From: Myroides sp. N17-2
GTDB lineage: Bacteria > Bacteroidota > Bacteroidia > Flavobacteriales > Flavobacteriaceae
NCBI RefSeq assembly: GCF_002286775.1
Contig: NZ_NSGJ01000014.1
Location: forward strand, 1 to 64,000
Direction: 5' to 3'
Length of the DNA stretch: 64,000 bases
The number at the start of each line of letters is the position of its first letter. Within the stretch, counting starts at the first letter, position 1. A model generated the notes under the pieces. It searched no databases, was not told the DNA's origin, and saw only the letters and a list, made by a program, of their open reading frames with translations. This document shows, one piece after another, positions 1 through 7,846 of the stretch. Position numbers and translations under genes: made by a program.

Positions 1-2
1 CA

Positions 3-95
3 TTTAATGCCAAAATTAAAGCATTCAGGGCTCAATTTAGAGGAGTAAGAGATATTGACTTCTTCTTATACAGATTGACTAAACTTTATGCATAA
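3..95 (+). mobile_element. ISL3-like transposase, C-terminal end only
   Basis: The frame enters open from the left edge and stops with TAA at 93-95. The visible 30 residues include NAKIKAFRAQFRGVRD followed by FFLYRLTKLYA. This matches my memory of the extreme C-terminus of ISL3-group DDE transposases common in Bacteroidota (the ISAon1-like set). Only the tail is in the window, so catalytic residues cannot be checked. The IS right end should lie just after the stop, around 96-119, where the same frame reopens into a different gene remnant. The family call is from residue pattern only. Confidence 0.6.
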
Positions 96-119
96 ACACA
101 ACTTTTGAGATTGATCCAA

Positions 120-194
120 GAAACTAAACAAAAACGGATTGACGAAGTTGTGGAAAGTATGCAAAAAAAGCAATTACCAAAACAAATGATATAA
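120..194 (+). pseudogene. C-terminal remnant of a YdeI-like protein, cut by the IS
   Basis: After the transposase stop the same frame stays open and ends with TAA at 192-194. The residues read ETKQKRIDEVVESMQKK and a short basic tail. This resembles the C-terminal helix of YdeI/OmpD-associated (DUF1905-type) proteins, which typically end in an E-T-R-x-K-R-I-x-E pattern. No start codon or upstream body is present, so I infer that the IS inserted into, or deleted, the front of the gene. The identity is tentative because only about 24 residues remain. Confidence 0.35.
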
Positions 195-216
195 TGTATC
201 TTTATTGATATAAATA

Positions 217-248
217 AAAAAAGGACATCTTATAAAGATGTCCTTTTT
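217..248. terminator. bidirectional intrinsic terminator
   Basis: AAGGACATCTT (221-231) pairs perfectly with AAGATGTCCTT (235-245) around a 3-nt loop, flanked by an A-run on the left and a T-run on the right. It can stop transcripts from the remnant gene on + and from the tRNA on -. Confidence 0.8.
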
Positions 249-256
249 ACCTGTTG

Positions 257-330
257 TAGCGAAGACGGGAGTTGAACCCGTGACCTCAGGGTTATGAATC
301 CTGCGCTCTAACCAACTGAGCTACCTCGCC
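257..330 (-). tRNA. tRNA-Met (CAU anticodon)
   Basis: Read on the minus strand, a 74-nt cloverleaf starts GGCGAGG and its acceptor pairs with CTTCGCT before discriminator A. The D-loop region GTAGCTCAGTTGGTTAGAGC, anticodon CAT in the context TTCATAA, and the T-arm CGGGTTCAACTCCCG are all present. It does not start with the C1 mismatch of initiator tRNA, and its D-arm resembles the elongator Met tRNA more than the lysidine-modified Ile2 tRNA, although Ile2 cannot be fully excluded by eye. The 3' CCA is not encoded, as the next bases read CAA. Confidence 0.93.
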
Positions 331-716
331 ATTATTTTAGTTTGCATTACTTCCGTATTGCGAGTGCAAATATAGTAGTATTTATGGGTTCTCCAAATAG
401 TTTTTTAAAGTTATTTGTCAAAATATGCTAGTGTTTTTTTTAAGTCATTTATAATGAAAAGTTTACTGTCTAATATTTTTTTTGAATTTTTTAAAATAAT
501 TGTCTTAGGTGTGATGTTTATTGGCATTGTTCCTTTTTTTGCACAAGTTTTCGAGATATGAATTCTTTGATAGTACAGCTAGTTCTGTTGATTATTCGTA
601 AGTTTTTCTGTGATTACTATAAATGGTATAGCTAGTATTTAAAGGTAGAAAAAGAAGATTGTTATTTTTTTGTGAAAACGGTGTAGTAATTTGTTTTGAT
701 ATCTATCTTTGATACT
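331..716. other. intergenic region, nothing identified
   Basis: This AT-rich spacer lies upstream of the tRNA and the DedA gene. I see no credible ORF, no strong hairpin and no clear TAnnTTTG promoter. It presumably contains the divergent promoters of both genes. Confidence 0.5.
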
Positions 717-1364
717 ATGGAACTATTGGATTATCTCTTTCACATTGACAAGTATTTGCATCTTTTTATAGAGCAATACGGAACGTGGTTATACGTTATT
801 TTATTTCTGATCATTTTTGTAGAGACTGGGCTAGTTGTTATGCCTTTCTTACCTGGTGATTCACTTTTATTTGCTACCGGTATGTTAGTAGCTCAGTCAG
901 ATGAGCTAAATATAGTCTTAGCTATAGTTATACTTCTAATAGCAGCCATAACAGGTGATTCCCTTAATTACTATCTCGGACGCAAAGTAGGAATGCGTTT
1001 GACAGAGATTAGGTTGTTTGGAAAGCAATTGGTAAAAGAAGAGCACTTAGACAAAACACACTCATTTTATGAAAAGTATGGGGAACGCACTATTGTTATC
1101 GCTCGCTTTGTTCCTATCGTTAGAACATTAGCGCCTTTTGTAGCAGGTATAGGTAAGATGCGCTATAGTATTTTTATGACGTATAACGTAGTTGGGGGAA
1201 TAGTATGGGTATTAGGACTAACTCTAGCAGGGTATTTCTTAGGGAATATCCCTTTTGTTAAGGATAATTTCTCTAAGATAGTATTATTGATTATTGTAAT
1301 CTCTGTTCTACCTATTGTTTACGAGTTTATAAAAGCCAAATTACAGAAAGAAAAAGCAGTATAA
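717..1364 (+). CDS. DedA family membrane protein
   Basis: DedA/SNARE-associated proteins are inner-membrane proteins linked to lipid carrier and phospholipid flipping and membrane homeostasis. The protein has about 215 residues, normal for the family. It shows the hallmark loop ETGLVVMPFLPGDSLLFATG near the N-terminus, a second conserved stretch GERTIVIARFVPIVRTLAPF with paired arginines, and several hydrophobic segments. I chose ATG 717, giving an N-terminus MELLDYLFHIDK typical of flavobacterial homologues. A TTG at 696 in the same frame would add seven residues. The gene is monocistronic, ending at a shared terminator with the convergent LysR gene. The family is certain; the transported lipid is not known from sequence. 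Confidence 0.9.
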   Translation: MELLDYLFHIDKYLHLFIEQYGTWLYVILFLIIFVETGLVVMPFLPGDSLLFATGMLVAQSDELNIVLAIVILLIAAITGDSLNYYLGRKVGMRLTEIRLFGKQLVKEEHLDKTHSFYEKYGERTIVIARFVPIVRTLAPFVAGIGKMRYSIFMTYNVVGGIVWVLGLTLAGYFLGNIPFVKDNFSKIVLLIIVISVLPIVYEFIKAKLQKEKAV

Positions 1365-1384
1365 ACTACTGTATTAGATATATA

Positions 1385-1422
1385 AAGAATACCACATTAT
1401 GTTTTAATAGTGTGGTATTCTT
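1385..1422. terminator. bidirectional terminator between dedA and lysR
   Basis: AAGAATACCACA (1385-1396) pairs with TGTGGTATTCTT (1411-1422). The stop codon of the LysR gene on the minus strand lies in the loop at 1397-1399. It serves both convergent genes. Confidence 0.75.
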
Positions 1423-2305
1423 GTATAAGTACTTCTTCTACTTGTCTTATTTGATCTTCAAATAGCGTTTTAGAACGTTTAGCTAAGTATAAGTCATTTT
1501 CTAATGGTTTATATCCATCCCATAGTTTGACTAGCTTATTCTCACTTAAAGAGTCTTTAGTGATGAGATTAGGCAGTAGACCTAATCCTTTACCAATAGT
1601 TAAACAACGTACTATGGAGAATTTGTTCGGTACAATGTAGTTCGCTGTGAATGGAGCTGCATGCCCAAAGTTTATATGCCAAAATGCATTCAGAACATCC
1701 ATCTCAGTGGCTGTACTATACCATGATTGCTCTATCAGCCATTGTTCTATTGCAGCTTTATCCTTTAATTTCAATAGGTTAAAAGCATTAAGACAAGACT
1801 GTTTGCCTGCTACTACTTGATATGTTTCGCGTGCCAAGTGTGTATAGATTATATCCTTATTCATATCCGATTCATTAGTAATGATAAGATCTAAAAATCC
1901 TTTCTTAAGTTGTTCTTTTAAGTAGCTTGATTTGCCAAACTGTATGATTATATTAAAGTCAAATGTAGGTATGTTATGTTCTAGTGTCTGTTGAAATGTT
2001 TCTTCACACATTCCTATCGTTATCGTTATTCTATCTTGCCCCGCTTTTTTCTTAAACTTAGTTTCTACGTCTTCTAAATGGCTGATAGATGGGAGTATTT
2101 GTTGATAGAGTAACTTGCCCCTTTCTGTAGGTAGCATTCTACGTGGTGTGCGTTCAAATAAAGCAAATCCTGTGTAAGCTTCTAAAGAGTTAATATGCAG
2201 ACTTACACCTGGTTGTGTGAGGTATAGTTCTTTAGCAGCTCCACTTAAAGTGCCAATTTCATAGATAGCTTTAAAGGTTCTAAACCATTCTAAATTTGCT
2301 TTCAT
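1397..2305 (-). CDS. LysR family transcriptional regulator
   Basis: This is a 302-residue DNA-binding regulator of usual LysR length. Residues 5-64 form the winged helix-turn-helix, with the signature GTLSGAAKELYLTQPGVSLH and later LFERTPRRMLPTERG. The remainder is a substrate-binding-like effector domain. It is divergent from the MdaB-like reductase at 2400 with a 94-bp gap, the classical arrangement in which a LysR protein controls its neighbour and itself. The inducer is unknown, but a quinone or electrophile would fit the neighbour. Family call certain; target and ligand are inference. Confidence 0.93.
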   Translation of the reverse strand: MKANLEWFRTFKAIYEIGTLSGAAKELYLTQPGVSLHINSLEAYTGFALFERTPRRMLPTERGKLLYQQILPSISHLEDVETKFKKKAGQDRITITIGMCEETFQQTLEHNIPTFDFNIIIQFGKSSYLKEQLKKGFLDLIITNESDMNKDIIYTHLARETYQVVAGKQSCLNAFNLLKLKDKAAIEQWLIEQSWYSTATEMDVLNAFWHINFGHAAPFTANYIVPNKFSIVRCLTIGKGLGLLPNLITKDSLSENKLVKLWDGYKPLENDLYLAKRSKTLFEDQIRQVEEVLIQEYHTIKT

Positions 2306-2366
2306 GTATAAGTGTAGTTATATATAGTACAAAGTTATATAATTTTTAATTGAATACTGTGTGATT

Positions 2367-2374
2367 TAACTTTG
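2367..2374 (+). promoter_or_regulatory. -7 promoter box for the MdaB-like gene
   Basis: TAACTTTG matches the Bacteroidota -7 consensus TAnnTTTG and would give a transcript starting about 20 nt before ATG 2400. The -33 TTG is not well placed, which would fit activation by the divergent LysR protein. Confidence 0.45.
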
Positions 2375-2399
2375 CAGTATAAAATTTAGATAAAAGAAT

Positions 2400-3005
2400 A
2401 TGAAAAAAGTATTTGTAATAAATGGAGGGCAAGTTTTTACGCACTCAAAAGGGCAATTTAATGCTACATTAGTTGAATTAGATATTGAAACACTGAGAGA
2501 TAAACACAATCTTGAGGTGAGGGTTACTGATATTAATGAAGAATATGACTTACAGACAGAGGTAGACAACTTCGTATGGGCAGATTTAATCATTTATCAT
2601 GTGCCAGTGTGGTGGTTTGGTTTGCCACATGGATTAAAAGAATACCTTGATAAGGTCTTGACACACGGGCATCGCAATGGGTTGTATTACAGTGATGGGC
2701 GTAAGAACGAAAGTCCTAATCTTAACTATGGTAGAGGAGGTTCATTATTAGGAAGAAAATACATGATAACTTCTTCTTGGAATGCACCTAAGACTGCCTT
2801 TACTTTAAAAGGAGAGTTTTTTAATCAAACGAGTGTTGATGAGGGAGTGTTGTTTGGGTTGCACAGAATGAATAGTTTCTTGTCATTAGAAACAGTAGAA
2901 GGAATGCACTTCTATGATATTGAGAAGAATGGAACAGAGGAAAAAATAGCGTTATATAAACAGCAGTATAAGGATCATTTAGATAGAGTAGTAGAGTCAA
3001 TCTAA
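2400..3005 (+). CDS. NAD(P)H-dependent flavin oxidoreductase, MdaB-like
   Basis: The predicted product is a flavodoxin-fold quinone reductase of the MdaB / NAD(P)H dehydrogenase (quinone) family, cytosolic, using FAD or FMN to reduce quinones by two electrons. The 201-residue protein has the family-specific segments ADLIIYHVPVWWFGLPHGLK and EYLDKVLTHGH, then the RKYMITSSWNAPKTAF stretch typical of MdaB. It starts at an ATG just behind a TAnnTTTG box and ends at a strong hairpin, so it is transcribed alone. The divergent LysR gene is the probable regulator. The physiological substrate cannot be read from the sequence. Confidence 0.88.
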   Translation: MKKVFVINGGQVFTHSKGQFNATLVELDIETLRDKHNLEVRVTDINEEYDLQTEVDNFVWADLIIYHVPVWWFGLPHGLKEYLDKVLTHGHRNGLYYSDGRKNESPNLNYGRGGSLLGRKYMITSSWNAPKTAFTLKGEFFNQTSVDEGVLFGLHRMNSFLSLETVEGMHFYDIEKNGTEEKIALYKQQYKDHLDRVVESI

Positions 3006-3010
3006 TAACA

Positions 3011-3050
3011 ATAAAAGGCTAGTGAGATTAAAGTTTCACTAGCCTTTTAT
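3011..3050. terminator. bidirectional terminator
   Basis: ATAAAAGGCTAGTGA (3011-3025) pairs with TCACTAGCCTTTTAT (3036-3050). It lies between convergent genes, the MdaB-like gene (+) and the endonuclease I gene (-). Confidence 0.85.
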
Positions 3051-3072
3051 TATAATGTTTATTTAACGCAGG

Positions 3073-4101
3073 TTATTTACCCCAGTTATTAACTGGTTTA
3101 GGACCTCCCCAAATGCGGTATGCTAATTCAGGGTTATCGATAAATGGGTTACGGTTACCTTGTGAATATTTATAAACAGGGTTATTAGGATTTCCGTGAT
3201 ATTCATTACGTCTTTTCTCTATCTCGGATACTTTATCTTCAGCATTCCATTTTAAGAATAGATCTATCATTTCATCACTTAATAGACCATTTTTGCTATC
3301 AATAGGCATACCAGCTTTACTAGCTTTAGTATATCCACCACCATTCTCATTCTCATAGCGTATGTGCATGTACATCATCATACGAGCTACATCTCCTCTC
3401 CATTCATCGCCAGGATACCAGTATTCTTTACCTACTGTCTTAGAATTTCCAGTACCATCTACAAATTTTCTGTTACTTCTAGAAGAGTTAGTTGATCTAT
3501 TTATGGCACGTAAGTGATGTGCGTCATGCCCTGCTATATCTTCTATAGCTGTTGGTTTATCTTCTGAGTATGTTGTGTTTAATGCTTTTTGATTTTTTGG
3601 TTTATCTACAGCAAGGGCTTTTGCGAATACGTGTTCACGTTCCCATAATGAAGTTACTGGTAGTGAAGAGGTATTATTGTTCTTATGTTCTTTATTGACT
3701 GATCTTTTCTTGGTGATATCGTCTTTTGCATCTCTATCAGGCCAAGAGTATATCTGAAGAACATTGTCTTTATTTTCTGGATCTTCATCTGTGAACTCTG
3801 AAGCGAACCATATACCAGGTGTGTAACTTTGTGGCTTGTGTGTTTCTTTTACCAGTTTAGCGAGTTGTTTTTTTAACTGCATACCATCTTTAGTAAAGTC
3901 TACCTTAGCATAGTATTGTAGATAAGCAGCAGGTATAGCATAATCTCCTGTATTTCCTACGATATTTTCTTCTTCAGGATCCTCGGGTTTTGGTTTAGTA
4001 CCCCCGTCAGGTTTTTCTGTTGGTTCTGTAATAATAGGATCTTTAGTACACGATGTCGCAAAGATCGTTACTCCCATTAATAATAGTAATGTTTTTCTCA
4101 T
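3073..4101 (-). CDS. endonuclease I family lipoprotein (copy 1)
   Basis: This is a predicted secreted or outer-surface nuclease of the endonuclease I (EndA/Bsn, PF04231) family. The 342-residue protein starts with a lipoprotein signal whose Cys18 follows ATS and precedes TKDP. A Pro/Glu-rich linker covers about residues 25-46. The nuclease core then shows REH (155-157), the ββα-metal-like motif DAHHLR (193-198) and WYPGDEWRGDVARM (228-241). A 310-residue paralogue follows at 4423 on the same strand, evidence of a tandem duplication with a variable linker. Role in nutrient scavenging from DNA or in competition is inference. An 8-bp inverted repeat lies just upstream. Confidence 0.88.
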   Translation of the reverse strand: MRKTLLLLMGVTIFATSCTKDPIITEPTEKPDGGTKPKPEDPEEENIVGNTGDYAIPAAYLQYYAKVDFTKDGMQLKKQLAKLVKETHKPQSYTPGIWFASEFTDEDPENKDNVLQIYSWPDRDAKDDITKKRSVNKEHKNNNTSSLPVTSLWEREHVFAKALAVDKPKNQKALNTTYSEDKPTAIEDIAGHDAHHLRAINRSTNSSRSNRKFVDGTGNSKTVGKEYWYPGDEWRGDVARMMMYMHIRYENENGGGYTKASKAGMPIDSKNGLLSDEMIDLFLKWNAEDKVSEIEKRRNEYHGNPNNPVYKYSQGNRNPFIDNPELAYRIWGGPKPVNNWGK

Positions 4102-4138
4102 GTCTGTTAAGTGTGTTTTTATTATTCTGTTTCTGTGA

Positions 4139-4167
4139 TAGAATAACAGTATAAAACGATTATTCTA
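4139..4167. promoter_or_regulatory. inverted repeat upstream of endonuclease copy 1
   Basis: TAGAATAA (4139-4146) and TTATTCTA (4160-4167) form a perfect 8-bp inverted repeat 38 bp upstream of the minus-strand start at 4101. Centre spacing of about two DNA turns would suit a dimeric regulator, or it could be a leader hairpin. The rest of the 4102-4422 spacer holds only the terminator at 4365 and AT-rich sequence. Confidence 0.35.
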
Positions 4168-4364
4168 ATAAGTACAAGGTACGTATTATAAGAGTTTTGA
4201 GTCAATATTGTCGTAAAGAATGAGAATAATGGATTGCGAAGGTTAAAAAACTAGGCTTCCCTATTTCGTATTAAGTTATTATTGTATTTAAGTCTTTTTT
4301 TATAATTATTTAAGGTGATTATTGCATAGTAGTATAGGGTATTTTTGACATTTTATAGCATTAA

Positions 4365-4395
4365 AAAAGGGACAATCTGTCAGATTGCCCCTTTT
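4365..4395 (-). terminator. terminator of endonuclease copy 2
   Basis: AAAAGGGACAATCTG and CAGATTGCCCCTTTT form a 15-bp stem with one A-C mismatch and a 1-3 nt tip. On the minus strand it ends in a T-run directly after the 4423 gene. Confidence 0.75.
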
Positions 4396-4422
4396 AGTAT
4401 AAGTTTTAATGTTAACTAGAAA

Positions 4423-5355
4423 CTATTTAGTCCATAGGTTTTTAGCTGGTGTACCACCCCAAATTTGTGTTGCTAAATAAGGGTTATCGATAAACGGGTT
4501 ACGATTACCTTGAGCGTAAGTGTTTGAACTATTACCATGGTATTCGTTTCTCTTTCTTTCGATTTCATCCACTGGATCAGCAGCATTCCATTCTAATAGT
4601 AAATCAATCATATTGGAATCTTTACTATTCTTTTGACCAACAGCTACATTAGAAGGAAGACATCTTTCTCCATATCTTACATACATATATAGCATCATAC
4701 GAGCTACATCTCCTTTCCAGTCATCACCTGGGTACCAGTTCGCCCCTACAGGTTTAGAGAATCCATTACCAGCAGCGAATGGTTTATTCCCTCTGTCAGC
4801 ATTCCATTTAACATCAGCAGGGCGTAAGTGATGAGCATCTGCTCCAGGGCCTGCTTCTCCTAGATTTGGTGTTCCTAGTGATTTAGCATAAGTATGTTCT
4901 CTGTTCCACTGTCCTTGTCCACCCCCATTATTATTCTTACCTCTTGTGAAAGCAGTGTTACCAGTAGTTTGACCTTTATGACCATATAGTAAGTAAACAT
5001 TATTACCATCAGGCGTTAAATCAGTAGCTTTAGCAGCATCCCATATCTGTCCATAAGATAAAGTTCTCTTGTGTTTATCTGTAGTTACCTTAGTTAATTC
5101 CGCTTTTAATGCCATACCTACTTTAGTAAAGTCAACTCCAGTGTAGTATGCTTTTTGATCACTTGGGATAGTGAAGTCTCCTGGTTTAGTAGGCTCTATG
5201 GGTTTTACAGGTTCTGTTGGGTCTACAGGTTTAACCGGTGGAATAGGCTTCTCAGTAGTTGGGGGAGTAGCCTCTGTAATAATAGGGTCTTTACTACATC
5301 CAGAGAATGACAGTAAGAATGACGCTATTGTTACTAATAACATTTTCATTTTCAT
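4423..5355 (-). CDS. endonuclease I family lipoprotein (copy 2)
   Basis: This is a paralogue of the 3073-4101 gene, 310 residues. The lipoprotein signal ends at Cys20 in FSGC followed by SKDPIITE, almost the same post-cysteine sequence as copy 1 (TKDPIITE). Residues 30-58 are a proline-rich spacer of repeated V/I-K/D-P units. The nuclease core carries NREH (151-154), DAHHLR (173-178) and the WYPGDDWKGDVARM block. The N-terminus has a repeated Met-Lys, so either of two ATGs (5355 or 5349) could be used. The two copies have separate terminators and probably separate promoters. Function assigned from family; localisation from the signal. Confidence 0.88.
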   Translation of the reverse strand: MKMKMLLVTIASFLLSFSGCSKDPIITEATPPTTEKPIPPVKPVDPTEPVKPIEPTKPGDFTIPSDQKAYYTGVDFTKVGMALKAELTKVTTDKHKRTLSYGQIWDAAKATDLTPDGNNVYLLYGHKGQTTGNTAFTRGKNNNGGGQGQWNREHTYAKSLGTPNLGEAGPGADAHHLRPADVKWNADRGNKPFAAGNGFSKPVGANWYPGDDWKGDVARMMLYMYVRYGERCLPSNVAVGQKNSKDSNMIDLLLEWNAADPVDEIERKRNEYHGNSSNTYAQGNRNPFIDNPYLATQIWGGTPAKNLWTK

Positions 5356-5390
5356 GATTTAAAGTGTGTTTCTAAAAGTGTTTTATAAGT

Positions 5391-5419
5391 AAAAGCCTGT
5401 TTAATTAAAAACAGGCTTT
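5391..5419 (-). terminator. terminator after the RsmB-type gene
   Basis: AAAGCCTGTTT pairs with AAACAGGCTTT around a short AT loop (5392-5418). It lies between the RsmB stop and the start of endonuclease copy 2, both on the minus strand. Confidence 0.75.
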
Positions 5420-5444
5420 GGGTATTTTTATTTAAAACAGAGAA

Positions 5445-6656
5445 CTAGTTCTTCTGTAATAAGGCCATATAGAATCCGTCAAATCCAGACTCACTAGCTA
5501 ATATCTTGTGATCTTCTACTAATTTAAAGTCTTTACCAGCTTCTGAACTTAAGAATTTAGCGATTTGGTGCTCATTCTCAGAAGGTAAGATAGAACAAGT
5601 AGCATATACCATTTTTCCACCTGGTTTAAGTATTTTAGAATAATCTTGTAATACTTGCTCTTGTACTTGTTTTATTTCTTCTACGAACTCAGGTCTAAGT
5701 TTCCACTTGCTATCAGGATTTCTCTTCAGTACTCCTAATCCACTACATGGTGCATCGATTAATACACGATCAGCTTTCTCATGAAGTTTTTTGATTGTCT
5801 TAGTTCCTTCGATGATACGGTATTCGATATTGAATGCTCCGTTTCTTTTCGCTCTAATCTTAAGCTGTTTTTGTTTACTTTCGTAAATATCCATAGCGAT
5901 GATCTGTCCCTTATTTTCCATAAGAGAAGCAATGTGTAATGTCTTACCACCAGCACCAGCACATGTATCTACTACACGCATACCAGGCTGTACATCTAAT
6001 AATCTCGCTACTCGTTGTGAAGAAGCATCTTGAACCTCAAAGAATCCTTGTTTAAAAACGTCAGTCATAAATACGTTCGCTCTTTCTTTTAGGATTAAGG
6101 CATCCGGGTATTCTTCTGGCATAATAGTCTCTATATCTAGATCCATTAGTATACCATATAGTTTTTGTCTTGTAGTCTTTAAAGTATTTACACGCAAGAT
6201 CACGCTAGCTTGTTTATTCTGAGCAGCAAGTTCTTTTGTCCATTTCTCTTCACCTAATTCTTTAACTCCTAATTCATCCATCCAGTCTGGAATAGACTCT
6301 CTGTATTTTCTAGTTTTAGTAAGTTCGTCAAATCTTCCTTTGATACGACGTTCTGGTGTATTCTCAAAGTATTTCCAATCTGGTAATTTATACCCTCTAA
6401 GTACAGCCCAAACAGCGAAGATTCTCCATGCATCATCTCTGTTGATAGGATCTTTTACTTCAGCTATCTCTGCGTATAATCTTCTCCATCTCACGATTTC
6501 ATAGATAGTTTCAGCTACGAATTTTCTATCAGCGCTTCCCCAGCGTTTATCTTTTTTCAATGCTCTAGCTACCATTTTATCAGCATATTCTCCATCGTTG
6601 AATATTGCTAAAAGAGAGTCGATAACTGTAAATACAAGGTTTCTGTGTAATCTCAT
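5445..6656 (-). CDS. RsmB/NOP-family RNA (cytosine-5) methyltransferase
   Basis: This is an AdoMet-dependent rRNA m5C methyltransferase, cytosolic, probably acting on 16S rRNA. I start it at ATG 6656 (403 residues, MRLHRNLVFTV); an upstream in-frame ATG at 6683 adds nine hydrophobic residues and is less likely. An NusB-like N-terminal half precedes the Rossmann domain. Counting from 6656, the AdoMet loop DTCAGAGGKT is at about 230-239, the PCSG cysteine at about 304 and the catalytic cysteine of YATCS at about 354. Both cysteines of the two-Cys mechanism are present. It is transcribed alone. The exact target base is inference. Confidence 0.9.
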   Translation of the reverse strand: MRLHRNLVFTVIDSLLAIFNDGEYADKMVARALKKDKRWGSADRKFVAETIYEIVRWRRLYAEIAEVKDPINRDDAWRIFAVWAVLRGYKLPDWKYFENTPERRIKGRFDELTKTRKYRESIPDWMDELGVKELGEEKWTKELAAQNKQASVILRVNTLKTTRQKLYGILMDLDIETIMPEEYPDALILKERANVFMTDVFKQGFFEVQDASSQRVARLLDVQPGMRVVDTCAGAGGKTLHIASLMENKGQIIAMDIYESKQKQLKIRAKRNGAFNIEYRIIEGTKTIKKLHEKADRVLIDAPCSGLGVLKRNPDSKWKLRPEFVEEIKQVQEQVLQDYSKILKPGGKMVYATCSILPSENEHQIAKFLSSEAGKDFKLVEDHKILASESGFDGFYMALLQKN

Positions 6657-6674
6657 TATTATATATATAAATAT

Positions 6675-6704
6675 AGCCCACAAATATACGTCGATTTGCG
6701 GGCT
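6675..6704. terminator. weak hairpin between repeat A and the RsmB-type gene
   Basis: GCCCACAAAT (676 offset in this kb) and ATTTGCGGGC (6694-6703) form a stem with one A-C mismatch. It lies downstream of the sigma operon and its R1 copy on the minus strand, and may be that operon's terminator, though the T-run is poor. Confidence 0.4.
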
Positions 6705-6736
6705 TTATAGGTATTGATTAATATTATTTTAAGTTA

Positions 6737-6945
6737 AACCCTAAATCAGTGTTAGCCAAATACTACAAAGTAATTCTACTTCATAGTTCTTTCATTAGCT
6801 CTAAAACCATACTATATACCGTGCTATAGCTGGCTCTTCGTTTTAAAATAGTCCATAGGACTATTTTATACTCAGCCCTGTCACTAATTCAGATCTATCT
6901 TGTATAATTTCTTTTCGTTTATCTGTTTATCAATGATTTAGGGTT
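6737..6945. repeat. R1 dispersed repeat, copy A (with internal insertion)
   Basis: AACCCTAAATC (6737-6747) and GATTTAGGGTT (6935-6945) are perfect 11-bp inverted ends. Between them run the R1 core blocks GCCAAATACTACAAAGTAAT, TTCATTAGCTCTAAAACCAT and CTTGTATAATT. Compared with other copies it carries about 50 extra bases after the central CATACTATA, including a perfect 10-bp hairpin AAAATAGTCC / GGACTATTTT (6845-6867). It lies 7 bp after the stop of the 6953 gene. Confidence 0.9.
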
Positions 6946-6952
6946 AAATAGG

Positions 6953-7396
6953 TTACTTCTTGTCTTTATATTTTTTTAGAAGCTTGCGATTAAAGTCGTC
7001 TTCAGCCTTCTTTAAGACTAGAATATTCTTTTCACCGATGATCTTTTTAGCATCTTCGATAAACTTAACTCTAGTAGAGGAATAGCTCTCTTCGAAGTCT
7101 ATTAGTTCTTGTACTTTTTTGCTTGTTTCCCTGTCGCTTAGTTTGCTTAAGTCTTCGATATCAGTGTTCTTGATATATCTGAATATATCTGTATGACGTA
7201 GTTCTGACATTTTTTTGTCATAAGTGATATAGATAGGTAAGAACTTATCTGCCTGATCGCTGCTTAGTTTTAGCTCGGAAGTAATATGAGCTACTTTTAG
7301 CGAACGTATCTGATCATGATTATCTTGTGCATAAATTAGCGTACTACACACTAGGGCTAGTATAATACTTAAGAGGTGTTTCATTGTGTTATTCAT
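6953..7396 (-). CDS. small exported helical protein, Spy/CpxP-like
   Basis: I do not recognise a named gene. The 147-residue product begins with a clear signal peptide ending near IYAQ, so it is probably periplasmic. The mature part is almost wholly charged helix and begins RSLKVAHITSELKLSSDQAD. This recalls the LTxxQ-type helices of the Spy/CpxP stress chaperones found behind Bacteroidota sigma-factor operons. It is the third gene of the operon: its ATG overlaps the end of the 7389 gene by 8 nt, and a second ATG at 7384 is equally possible. By position it may be an output or sensor of the sigma system. Function is inferred. Confidence 0.7.
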   Translation of the reverse strand: MNNTMKHLLSIILALVCSTLIYAQDNHDQIRSLKVAHITSELKLSSDQADKFLPIYITYDKKMSELRHTDIFRYIKNTDIEDLSKLSDRETSKKVQELIDFEESYSSTRVKFIEDAKKIIGEKNILVLKKAEDDFNRKLLKKYKDKK

Positions 7397-7802
7397 TTAA
7401 GTAATATTCGATATCAATATGTGATAGCAAATAATGATCTAATTGTGATTGTTGTATTTCTATATTTTCTTCTAGATCTTTGATATCCTCCTCATTAAGC
7501 GAATTGATAATCTCGTTATTTAATGAATAAGATTGGTTGTATTCTAGATAAGTTTCTATATTCTCGTTGTTGATTTGGTTGTTCTTTTCAGTTTTATAAA
7601 CTGCGCTAATACCTACAAAAAGTGTAAGACAAGCCACTGCTACCATCCATACAAATTTGTTTCTGTATAATGGGATAACTTTTGGAGTAGGAGTTGTATT
7701 CTCTACAGCAGAGAGTACTCTATTCTCTAAATTAGCAAAGTAATCCTCAGGTACTTTAAATACTTGTTTAGGACTCTTATTATTTAAAAGTTTATTTTCC
7801 AT
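7389..7802 (-). CDS. single-pass membrane protein, probable anti-sigma factor
   Basis: The 137-residue product has a cytosolic N-terminus of about 49 residues containing VPEDYFANLENRVLSAV, one membrane segment at about 50-68, and an acidic Asn/Glu-rich outer part. That topology, and its place directly after an ECF sigma gene (44-bp gap) and before an exported helical protein, fit an anti-sigma factor of the short Bacteroidota type. It has no recognisable zinc-binding HxxxCxxC motif. The PEDYF-x-L motif near the N-terminus recurs in such small flavobacterial membrane proteins. The anti-sigma role is inference from context. Confidence 0.7.
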   Translation of the reverse strand: MENKLLNNKSPKQVFKVPEDYFANLENRVLSAVENTTPTPKVIPLYRNKFVWMVAVACLTLFVGISAVYKTEKNNQINNENIETYLEYNQSYSLNNEIINSLNEEDIKDLEENIEIQQSQLDHYLLSHIDIEYYLNE

Positions 7803-7846
7803 TTTTATTCTCCTTTCTTACTTAGACGATTAATTGTACTAAAGGT

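Noticed and set aside
2366..2593. Antisense ORF opposite the MdaB-like gene
   Set aside because: It is a shadow of the real coding frame and covers the promoter.
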